Source: Candidatus Poribacteria bacterium (GTDB taxonomy: Bacteria; Poribacteria; WGA-4E; WGA-3G). Taken from it: a stretch of DNA of 50,190 bases. The stretch is taken from contig JAJDUH010000040.1 in assembly GCA_022826805.1 (NCBI GenBank), positions 1 to 50,190 of the forward strand, read 5' to 3'. Numbering within the stretch: the first letter of the stretch is position 1; each line of letters begins with the position of its first letter. A program made the translations under genes and the position numbers. Positions 16,137-23,565 of this stretch are shown piece after piece. Below the pieces are notes generated by a model. It was given only the letters and a program-made list of their open reading frames with translations, was not told the DNA's origin and made no database searches.

Positions 16137-17732
16137 ATGAAAAATGCAAAATTAAAACAGACACTAAAGGGGTACAGAACTGAGGGACAAAACTTCAGAC
16201 TTCGCACAAAGTTGCTGCTAACAACAAGCCTCCTATTTGTTTTTTTGGCTTCTGCGCGTCCAGCAGATGCAGTTATCCCGCAGCTTCTGGGACCCCTTAC
16301 AGCGTTGCTGAGCATTATCCCACAAATCCTCGCTTTCGTTGGTGTAGCACTGCTTACAGCCCTTGTGTTTGCCCGCGATACAACGAAAATGCTGTTCTAC
16401 AAGATCCGGAACTTTGCTGTCGCCCATAAAATTACTGCCTCCATGCTCAGCTTCATTATCCTCGTGGGATTTGGTTGGGGAACCTACCAACTGATCGTAA
16501 TGACGCAAAGCCAGACGACTTCTACACTTGAAACAAATATTCGGAATACGAGTACAGGAAACGTGAAATCTAACAGGACTTGGTCAACCTTTCGAGGTGG
16601 AAAAAATCGGACAGGACATATAGATGATCTTCCGGGTCCAACACACGGAACTTTGGCATGGGTTTTTAAGGACGAAGAAGCGATGGCTGTTGACTTCTCT
16701 TCCTCGCCAACGATTGTCGGAAATCGTCTCTACATCGGTTCTTCACACGGTTCAATCTTTTCTGTCGGCGGTGCCACGTACTGTATTGATACGGAATCAC
16801 AGAAGGTTATCTGGCGCCATAGTTCATCTATCCCAATTTTCTCTTCCCCTGCAGTCGCTGGTGGTAGAGTCTATATCGGCGAAGGCTATCATCAAGACAG
16901 CAATTGCCATCTTCGGTGTCTTGATGCAAAGACGGGTGAACTTATCTGGTCCTTCAAAACAACGAGCCACGTTGAATCAACGCCATTTATCAGCCAAGGC
17001 AAACTCTATTTTACAGCGGGTGCTGATGGAGTCTACTGCATTGATGCTTTAGAAGGACAACAGATTTGGCACTATGAAGGTATTCACGCTGACATGTCTC
17101 CTGTAGTAGACAATGGGAAGGTTTACTTCGGGGCAGGCTATGGTGATTACCAGATTTTCGCGGTTGATGCTCAAACAGGCAGGGAAATGTGGTCAAGGCA
17201 GATGCCCTATCCTGTTTGGGGCAGCCCAAGTGTCAACGAGAACCTCGTATTCTTTGGACTTGGGAGAGGCACATTCTCCGACAGTGGACCTATACCGGCG
17301 GGTAAGGTGGTTGCACTTAATACAGAGACTGGTGACGTAGTCTGGGAACACGAAGCCGAGGACGCTGTTCTGACGGCGATCGCTGTTCAGAATGGCTACG
17401 TCATTTTTGGTTCGCGCGATGGATACGTCTATTGTCTACAGGCAGCGGATGGAGAACTTAGTTGGCAAACCGATCTTGGCGGACCGGTTGTATCTTCACC
17501 AGCTGTAACACCCGAAGTTGTCTACGCAGCGGCAAAAAACGGGTATATCTATGCGCTTTCCGCTGATAGTGGGGAGATGCAGTGGGAATTCAATACGAGA
17601 ATTGTTACCCGAAATATAGAACTGTATTCATCACCGGCGGTCGCCAATGGATTGTTGTACATTGGGTCCAGTGATCGGTATATTTTCTGCCTGGGTGGTG
17701 ATGACCCGAGTAAAGTTGTTGGGAACCGCTAA
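16137..17732 (+). CDS. Membrane-anchored PQQ-like beta-propeller protein
   Basis: A 531-residue protein. A hydrophobic segment near residues 21-44 and two more at about 52-78 and 95-120 anchor it in the membrane. From about residue 140 it is a WD40/PQQ-type propeller with repeated units such as VYIGSSHGSIF, VYCIDALEGQQIWHY, VFGSRDGYVYCLQAADGEL and YIGSSDRYIFCLGGDD. In such proteins the propeller can be an outer-membrane assembly (BamB-like) or sensor module. No catalytic PQQ dehydrogenase residues were recognised. It follows the previous gene by 17 bases. Confidence 0.78.
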   Translation: MKNAKLKQTLKGYRTEGQNFRLRTKLLLTTSLLFVFLASARPADAVIPQLLGPLTALLSIIPQILAFVGVALLTALVFARDTTKMLFYKIRNFAVAHKITASMLSFIILVGFGWGTYQLIVMTQSQTTSTLETNIRNTSTGNVKSNRTWSTFRGGKNRTGHIDDLPGPTHGTLAWVFKDEEAMAVDFSSSPTIVGNRLYIGSSHGSIFSVGGATYCIDTESQKVIWRHSSSIPIFSSPAVAGGRVYIGEGYHQDSNCHLRCLDAKTGELIWSFKTTSHVESTPFISQGKLYFTAGADGVYCIDALEGQQIWHYEGIHADMSPVVDNGKVYFGAGYGDYQIFAVDAQTGREMWSRQMPYPVWGSPSVNENLVFFGLGRGTFSDSGPIPAGKVVALNTETGDVVWEHEAEDAVLTAIAVQNGYVIFGSRDGYVYCLQAADGELSWQTDLGGPVVSSPAVTPEVVYAAAKNGYIYALSADSGEMQWEFNTRIVTRNIELYSSPAVANGLLYIGSSDRYIFCLGGDDPSKVVGNR

Positions 17733-17745
17733 TGAGGAAAAGAAA

Positions 17746-18657
17746 ATGAAGAAAAATGTAAAGCTAAGACAAATTTTGCGGCGTAAATCATTCTCACGGC
17801 GAAGTAAGAATGCGCGTGTGAGTATTCTGCGGGGTAAAATTGCGATAGCAATCGCATTTGTGCTACTAACAAATATCACAGCAGATGCACAGTGGCGTAG
17901 TAAAACGCACGATGTCTATAATGCTCTCACTGGGATTGATGTCAAAATTGATGGAGAGCTTAACGAGTGGGATGGTCTCCGTGATGCTGTTACAGGCACG
18001 GACGGCAAACCTTTTTGTGGGGTCGAGTATTCGGGCAATGTTTTTCAAGAACATAACGGTGGAAAATGGGAAGGTGCTGACGATCACGAGACCTGTTTTA
18101 TGATTACTTGGGAGACTAAAGCCGTCTATATTGCGCTTATTGTTACCGATGATGAGCATGAGCACGCTGCGGCAGCTGCGTGGAACGGTGATGGCGCACA
18201 GCTCGCCTTTGAAATGAGTGGCAAACGAACTGCTGGTATACAAATGTGGCTCTATAATGTCGGCTTAGATGATAAGGCAGAGAACATTCTTCCGGTTGCA
18301 CTAAATGAAAAACCGGGGGGCGCGGGCATCGCCCCCGACGATGACATTGTCGTCATCCGAAATGAAGCGGAAAAGAAAACCTACTACGAACTCAGATTCA
18401 CGGCGGAAGAGTTGCAAGTAAAGGGTAAGAAATTCAGCGAAGGGTTCGAGTTTGGTCTGGGTATTTGTGTCAACGATGGGGACAAAGGTGCCGGGCAAGA
18501 CGGACAGAAGGGCTGGAGTGGTTGGTATACGCACTCCATTGTTTTCGGAAAGAATTCGGAACACACGGGTTTAGTTGTCCTTACGAGTGAGGAACTGGCT
18601 GTTGAAGCATCTAATAAATTAGCGACAACTTGGGGTAAACTAAAATCCATCAGATAA
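17746..18657 (+). CDS. Exported CBM9-like domain protein
   Basis: A 303-residue protein whose N-terminus is basic, with a hydrophobic stretch at about 29-44 ending TADAQ, which fits a signal peptide. The body has a CBM9-like fold: KIDGELNEWDGL near 65-76, CFMITWETKAVYIALIVTDDEH and a late WSGWYTHSIVF. The C-terminus NKLATTWGKLKSIR matches the tail of the protein at 10018-10722. The ATG at 17746 has AGGA nine bases upstream; earlier in-frame ATGs lie inside the preceding gene. Ligand unknown. A strong terminator follows. Confidence 0.75.
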   Translation: MKKNVKLRQILRRKSFSRRSKNARVSILRGKIAIAIAFVLLTNITADAQWRSKTHDVYNALTGIDVKIDGELNEWDGLRDAVTGTDGKPFCGVEYSGNVFQEHNGGKWEGADDHETCFMITWETKAVYIALIVTDDEHEHAAAAAWNGDGAQLAFEMSGKRTAGIQMWLYNVGLDDKAENILPVALNEKPGGAGIAPDDDIVVIRNEAEKKTYYELRFTAEELQVKGKKFSEGFEFGLGICVNDGDKGAGQDGQKGWSGWYTHSIVFGKNSEHTGLVVLTSEELAVEASNKLATTWGKLKSIR

Positions 18658-18693
18658 TAAATGTCTGCGACAATGAACGTCCCATAAGTAAAT

Positions 18694-18724
18694 AAAAAAG
18701 CCACCTATCTCGGTGGCTTTTTTC
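18694..18724. terminator. Bidirectional terminator
   Basis: AAAAAAGCCACC (18694-18705) pairs with GGTGGCTTTTTT (18712-18723). The flanking A and T runs allow it to stop the plus-strand CBM9-like gene and the minus-strand DUF3500 gene, whose stop codons are 78 bases apart. Confidence 0.88.
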
Positions 18725-18735
18725 ATTCGATTCAC

Positions 18736-19767
18736 CTAATGATCGTGATGGTTTGACTTGTGGTAGTGTAACCGCAGCAGATCGACGCCGAAATCGTCTG
18801 CGATGTGCCGCCACACAGAGTGAATGTGGTTCGCATCGTTCTGGGTATTATCATACTCCACAAAGAAAAATGGTCCGTGTAGTCTATAATAGTGCGGTGT
18901 CTTGGGCACTTCACCACCTGCCCACGCGAAATGGATATCATTAACATTCCCTTCACGTAGTTTACGCTGCTCAATCTGAGCGATTTCATCAGGCAGTCGA
19001 TCAATGTACTCGTGGACGAGTTCCACGAGTAGTTCGCGCTGCTGTGTTTCCATAGACTCCGCAGCTAACCCCTCAACCGCCTCAAATTCAACTTTAGGGA
19101 CATCGCGCGTCAAAATATCGGATGGTGCATCTGCATTGATGATGGTTTGCCCCTTCTGTGTGCTATTCAGGCTTGAAAGGAGTTTACGCGCTATATCCTC
19201 TTCGGCGGAAAGAACTCTTAATCCTTTTTTCTCTCCTTGGGGCACTTCAGCCGGGTTTGATCCGAAGAAAGACGGATTCGGTGAAATAAGCTCACGATTG
19301 ACAACAGTAAAGTTGAGTGAGACGTGGTGTCCTTCGGCGCGCCATCCCCAAGCACCATTACCTGTTGGATCCCCAAACACAGTGAAAAAGTATAAGGCGG
19401 GATCACGGACAAGTCGTGCTTCCCCAGCAGCCTGTTCAATTTCACCGAGCGTTGTCTCTAAATTAATAATAGCGCGAGCTTTTTGATACCCTTTTGCGCT
19501 TAAGCCGCTCTCCATGAGTGCAAACGCCGCTTCCTGCTGTTTGGCGTTTAGTTCCTTGAGAGAAACCCCTTTCCGTTCCCACATCTCGATTGGGATGTAG
19601 TGCCAACGGAATCGCTCGTTTCCATCAAACGGCAGTGCTGCTTTTTCGCGCAGCGGTGGCGTTAGTGTATCCAGAAAGTTTCCTGCCGCTTGCGCCATGA
19701 GCGCCGCTGTCTCGGAAGCAGGAATAACCAATGGCTTTAATTCGGAATCGTTATGTGTATGTGCCAC
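18736..19767 (-). CDS. DUF3500 domain protein
   Basis: A 343-residue DUF3500 protein, with family landmarks RWHYIPIEMWERKGVSLKELNAKQQEA, SLAxxGY-like SGLSAKGYQKA, RDPALYFFTVFGDP, WGWRAEGHHVSLNFTV and a C-terminal HFAWAG and HSVWRH region followed by a His-rich tail HYHKSNHHDH. The function is unknown. The chosen start is the GTG at 19767 with GGAGGT seven bases upstream; an in-frame GTG at 19782 would put the ribosome site inside the gene. Monocistronic on the minus strand. Confidence 0.85.
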   Translation of the reverse strand: MAHTHNDSELKPLVIPASETAALMAQAAGNFLDTLTPPLREKAALPFDGNERFRWHYIPIEMWERKGVSLKELNAKQQEAAFALMESGLSAKGYQKARAIINLETTLGEIEQAAGEARLVRDPALYFFTVFGDPTGNGAWGWRAEGHHVSLNFTVVNRELISPNPSFFGSNPAEVPQGEKKGLRVLSAEEDIARKLLSSLNSTQKGQTIINADAPSDILTRDVPKVEFEAVEGLAAESMETQQRELLVELVHEYIDRLPDEIAQIEQRKLREGNVNDIHFAWAGGEVPKTPHYYRLHGPFFFVEYDNTQNDANHIHSVWRHIADDFGVDLLRLHYHKSNHHDH

Positions 19768-20121
19768 AAAAAATACCTCCACCTGTTTGGCATCAGATCT
19801 TATTACATTCTATTCTAAACTAAGAGCATTAGAAAATCAAGTATTTTAATGGTGGTCAGTTGTTGAATACCAGTTCAGCTATCAACAGTCAAGGGTTGGC
19901 TGTTAGTAGTAATGTAGGAGAGAACTACATGTCCCTAAATCCGCTAAAATCATCTTGACAAATTAATAATGAATTCTGTAAACTTATTAATATTGTTTCC
20001 GTTTAAGAGAGCGATGAGTCGATTTTGTTCACTGTAATGTAAAGCAAAGACAAATTTTGCCCGTGTGGGCAAAATTTGATTAGGGCAAAACATTCAAACC
20101 GATATTGAAAGTCGGATATTT
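19768..20121. other. Intergenic region upstream of the ECF sigma operon
   Basis: It contains a dispersed CAGTT-type repeat at about 19855-19905, a sigma-70-like promoter (TTGACA at 19955-19960, an 18-base spacer, TAAACT at 19979-19984) facing the sigma gene, and a perfect 12-base inverted repeat at 20051-20078 (listed separately). The sigma gene itself starts with a poor ribosome-binding site, and I see no open frame here. Confidence 0.5.
20051..20078. promoter_or_regulatory. Perfect 12-base inverted repeat before the ECF sigma gene
   Basis: CAAATTTTGCCC (20051-20062) faces GGGCAAAATTTG (20067-20078) with a four-base loop GTGT. It lies 43 bases before the sigma factor start. There is no T run, so it is more likely an operator or mRNA hairpin than a terminator. 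Confidence 0.6.
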
Positions 20122-20703
20122 ATGGATAAGCTGATTGATGACGAAATGTTAGTTGCTCAGTTTCAAGCCGGTCGCCAAAACGCATTTGATGAGTTGATGA
20201 AACGTTATAAATCGAAAATCTTCTCGTATCTTCTGCGTTCGGTCAGAAATTACGAAGATGCCGAAGATATAACTATCGAGGTCTTCTTTAAGGCGTACCG
20301 CGCGCTGGAGCACTGGCAGCCGAAAGCTAAATTTTCGACGTGGCTTTACAAGATCGCTGCCAATCTCGTCATTGATTACCACCGTGCCAAAGCACGGCAC
20401 CCCGTCTACGCGTTGGAGGATATGGAAATCCCAGAAGCGAATCTCGTTGCCACTGACCAATATAGCAATCCGGTAAAGGATGTAGAAGAGAAGGAGCTTG
20501 GACGCATTATTCGTAACGCAGTCGATCAACTCTCCCCGAAACAGAAAGCAGTCTTTATTTTAAATCGATATGAAGGTCTCCAACTCAAAGAAGTTGCTGA
20601 AACACTGGGTATGGCAGAAGGTACGGTGAAAATACACTTACACCGTGCCACGAAACGGCTACAAACGATGCTGCATTCACTCTGGGAAAATAACAAAATT
20701 TAA
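20122..20703 (+). CDS. ECF-type RNA polymerase sigma factor
   Basis: A 193-residue sigma factor of the ECF class. Region 2 is visible (ENAF-like QNAFDELMKRY, SYLLRSVRNYEDAEDITIEVFFKAYRAL) and region 4 is the helix-turn-helix QRAVFILNRYEGLQLKEVAETLGMAEGTVKIHLHRA. It would direct polymerase to a stress-type regulon. The gene is followed after 15 bases by a zinc-finger anti-sigma factor and then a TPR gene, the usual organisation. The ribosome-binding site is weak. Confidence 0.9.
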   Translation: MDKLIDDEMLVAQFQAGRQNAFDELMKRYKSKIFSYLLRSVRNYEDAEDITIEVFFKAYRALEHWQPKAKFSTWLYKIAANLVIDYHRAKARHPVYALEDMEIPEANLVATDQYSNPVKDVEEKELGRIIRNAVDQLSPKQKAVFILNRYEGLQLKEVAETLGMAEGTVKIHLHRATKRLQTMLHSLWENNKI

Positions 20704-20718
20704 GGAGGAAATCTACGT

Positions 20719-21345
20719 ATGCCTAAATGTAAAAAGTCAGAAGGACAAGCCATCGACTATGCTTCTAAACTTCTACCAACAACAGAAGCAGCGTCCTATG
20801 AACAGCATCTTAAGAACTGTTTGGACTGTAAAGAAGCAGTTGAATCCTTCACTACTTTATTAAATTTGACAGACATGGCAGAACAAGAGGTAATGTTACC
20901 TGAAACGGCACTTCGTGACATTGAAATGAATGTGTACAAACGGCTCGCTGCGACCCAGCAGGAGGAATCACTGTTTTCGCGCGTTCGAGGCTATTTTGCA
21001 AACATCAAATCCCTTTTTCAATGGCACAAAACCGCTGCGGCGAGTACTATTGTTATCGCCATGATTACCGCCGCTGTTTTAGTTGGGGAACTCTTCCAAC
21101 CGGAAGTCGGATTACAGTTAACAGAATCGCAATCCGCTGATGTTCGGATGGAACAATATTTTCAACAAGACATCCAGCGGCATTTGGATGACGCCATGAT
21201 TACGCACCATCTCCGCAATGATGCGTGGGCAACAGAAAGCCGAATCCAACGGGTTCAGGAACAGGCGCAAGGCACGAATTGGATGAAGGTTCCGCAAACT
21301 TTGAGTGCCAACCACACAACCATGGCAGCTGCTACAGGATATTAG
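20719..21345 (+). CDS. Membrane-anchored zinc-finger anti-sigma factor
   Basis: A 208-residue protein. The N-terminal H-x3-C-x2-C (HLKNCLDC near residues 31-38) is a ZAS anti-sigma signature, and a transmembrane segment at about 97-117 (AASTIVIAMITAAVLVGELF) anchors it. It should bind the sigma factor encoded just upstream. AGGAGG lies eleven to fourteen bases before the ATG. Its stop is two bases before the next ATG. Confidence 0.85.
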   Translation: MPKCKKSEGQAIDYASKLLPTTEAASYEQHLKNCLDCKEAVESFTTLLNLTDMAEQEVMLPETALRDIEMNVYKRLAATQQEESLFSRVRGYFANIKSLFQWHKTAAASTIVIAMITAAVLVGELFQPEVGLQLTESQSADVRMEQYFQQDIQRHLDDAMITHHLRNDAWATESRIQRVQEQAQGTNWMKVPQTLSANHTTMAAATGY

Positions 21346-21347
21346 CA

Positions 21348-23435
21348 ATGAATAGTTGTCAGTTATCAGTTATCAGTTGTCAGTTAAGAGATCTTCCCGT
21401 AACAATTCATCATTTCTTGGCGTACGTCGAGTGGTGGAAGACTTTTACAAATCGCTTTTGCCGGAAATCCGACAATAGACGACTGAAAACCCTTATCTCA
21501 CAGGTACTGCTAATAATGTTCTTCCTTCCGCTTACAGTGTCGGCGCACTTTGAAGAAGTGCACGTCTTAATCGAAGCGGGAGATTATACTGAGGCGATTC
21601 ATAAACTCGAAGCCCTCGCGGAATCTACTAAGGACATTGCAATAAAAAGTTGGTGTTATTATCAGATTGGCGAAATCTACTATAACTACACCCACCAGTA
21701 CACACAAGCAGCTGGTGCTTACGACCAAATTCTGCAGCTTGAGAAAAAGGGACTCTCCGTTGAGGAACTCTTTCTCGCTATCATCAAGAAAGGCGATGTA
21801 TACAGCCGCATAGGGAACTACCATGATGCTATACAGACCTACGACAGGCTGATTAAACTCGCGCCTGCCACCCATTTTGTACACAAAACAGGTTTACAGA
21901 AAATTCGGGATATTAACACCGCGCTCGCTGATCTTAGGGAACAGCAGCGTATTGCAATCCAGTACAAAGGGACACCACTCGCCGCTATCGCTCAATTCCA
22001 GATAGCTGAACTCTATCGCAACCACTCGCAACTCAACCAGCCTGAAAAAGCAATCTCCAAGTACGAGGAACTGTTAGAAACGCATCCGGATGCGACGGTG
22101 GCACCAGAAGCGAGATGGCGCATCGCACACCTAAGACATACCGTCCTCCACCAATCGGCTTTAGCAATGGCAACCTACAGGAAAGTCATTGACGATTATC
22201 CTGCCAGCAGTTTCGCTGCGGAGGCACTTTTCCAAATAGCAAATATCCATCGTATGACTGAGAAATACTCGTTAGCAATTCCGGTGTTTGAAAAACTGAA
22301 ACAGAAATATCCGAACTTCTGGAAAATGCACGCTGTTATCTATTGGGCAGGTGTTTGTCATGAAAAGGAATTGAATTATCCGAAAGCGATAGCGGCTTAT
22401 GAAACGTTTCTTCACGCCTATCTGCCACAACTTGATCCGGGGTATTTGGGCCAGCTCTCAATGCATGATAAGAGTGTGTCTGAAGTGAAAGCACAGATTC
22501 GTAGGAGAATCGAAAATCTTGCAAAACAAATGGCGGAAACTGAATTAGATCGGTTGAATACAGCGCATGCAGATCGAAACTTTTCTGTGGCATTCCGTAT
22601 TGCCCGAAATCTCATTGCAACTGTTCCACACACACCGCAAGCAAAACAGGCAGCGGAACAATTTTCTACACTTCAACATCTTGCTGCCGTTGAAAACCTA
22701 CAGGAGCAGCTACAGAACAATACTCTATCGCCTATAGAAGCGGCACGGGCACGATTGCAAATCGGTACTATTTATGAACAACAATTACAGAACTATCCAA
22801 AGGCAATTGAGGCGTACCGAGAGGTCACGAAGCACCATGCTGACTCGATGTATTCTGCTGAAGCCCTCTACCGCAGCGGATTCGTTTACGCCAAACAACT
22901 TTCTACGCCTAACGAAGCACTTGCGGCTTATAAAACAATTATTACAATGCATCCGAATACGCTGCAAGCGATGATGGCAAATTTTCAGTTAGGGGAACTA
23001 TACAGAAAACTGAACCGTTCCAACGAGGCACTGCAAGCCTATAAAACCACTATTGGATATCCAGAGCGTGATAGGTATCTTGTGGGGGGATACAAGGATA
23101 GTTTCTCCGATAGAGCACAGTTTCGGATCGGACGTGTCCATTATGACGATGGCCGTTACAGTGAGGCGCGCTTCGCTTTTGAAGAGTTTATTCAGAACCG
23201 GACCCACTCTCCGCGCCTCGCTGCTGCTTATATTTATCTCGCTGCTATAAATGAAAGGCACGATGAAAAAGCACAAGCAGCGTATTTTTACAAAAGGGCG
23301 AAAGATACACTTACGGATAATCCTGTGCAAATGGAATCACTCATAGAAGAAACCAGCACCCTTGGCAACCTTCAAGCCAACGATTCAGAGACCTTCATGC
23401 GCTTTCTTGAAGAAAAGCAGAAACGGCTTAAATAG
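21348..23435 (+). CDS. TPR-repeat exported protein of the ECF operon
   Basis: A 695-residue protein if started at 21348, or 639 at the ATG at 21516. A signal peptide lies at about residues 46-65 (ending FLPLTVSAHFEEV). The remainder is a solenoid of TPR units, for example AIEAYREVTKHHADSMYSAEALYRSG and IAELYRNHSQLNQPEKAISKYEELL. It resembles YbgF/BamD-type periplasmic scaffolds. The 21348 start includes 15 residues encoded by a dispersed CAGTT repeat, so the N-terminus was probably altered by repeat insertion; the start is uncertain. Function unknown. Confidence 0.75.
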   Translation: MNSCQLSVISCQLRDLPVTIHHFLAYVEWWKTFTNRFCRKSDNRRLKTLISQVLLIMFFLPLTVSAHFEEVHVLIEAGDYTEAIHKLEALAESTKDIAIKSWCYYQIGEIYYNYTHQYTQAAGAYDQILQLEKKGLSVEELFLAIIKKGDVYSRIGNYHDAIQTYDRLIKLAPATHFVHKTGLQKIRDINTALADLREQQRIAIQYKGTPLAAIAQFQIAELYRNHSQLNQPEKAISKYEELLETHPDATVAPEARWRIAHLRHTVLHQSALAMATYRKVIDDYPASSFAAEALFQIANIHRMTEKYSLAIPVFEKLKQKYPNFWKMHAVIYWAGVCHEKELNYPKAIAAYETFLHAYLPQLDPGYLGQLSMHDKSVSEVKAQIRRRIENLAKQMAETELDRLNTAHADRNFSVAFRIARNLIATVPHTPQAKQAAEQFSTLQHLAAVENLQEQLQNNTLSPIEAARARLQIGTIYEQQLQNYPKAIEAYREVTKHHADSMYSAEALYRSGFVYAKQLSTPNEALAAYKTIITMHPNTLQAMMANFQLGELYRKLNRSNEALQAYKTTIGYPERDRYLVGGYKDSFSDRAQFRIGRVHYDDGRYSEARFAFEEFIQNRTHSPRLAAAYIYLAAINERHDEKAQAAYFYKRAKDTLTDNPVQMESLIEETSTLGNLQANDSETFMRFLEEKQKRLK
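21352..21390. repeat. Dispersed CAGTTATCAG repeat overlapping a start
   Basis: A run of CAGTTATCAGTTATCAG followed by TTGTCAGTTAAGAG. Copies of this family lie at about 23437-23457, 37404-37425, 40165-40215 and 42421-42485. Here it directly follows the anti-sigma stop and encodes the first residues of the TPR protein if the start at 21348 is used. Confidence 0.75.
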
Positions 23436-23460
23436 TTATCAGTTGTCAGTTAATAGGTTT
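23436..23460. repeat. Dispersed CAGTT repeat at a convergent gene end
   Basis: AGTTATCAGTTGTCAGTTAA begins immediately at the stop of the TPR gene. A second, inverted copy (TGACAACTGATAATCAGC) lies at about 23522-23540, just before the LRR gene end on the other strand. Together they could fold as a long hairpin across the convergent region. Confidence 0.75.
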
Positions 23461-23565
23461 CTGTGTAACAATTCACCAAACCGTGGAGCATTCTAAATGG
23501 GTGTTACAAACCGCTCTTGTTTGACAACTGATAATCAGCAACTGACAATCCTTGAAAGCGAAAAT

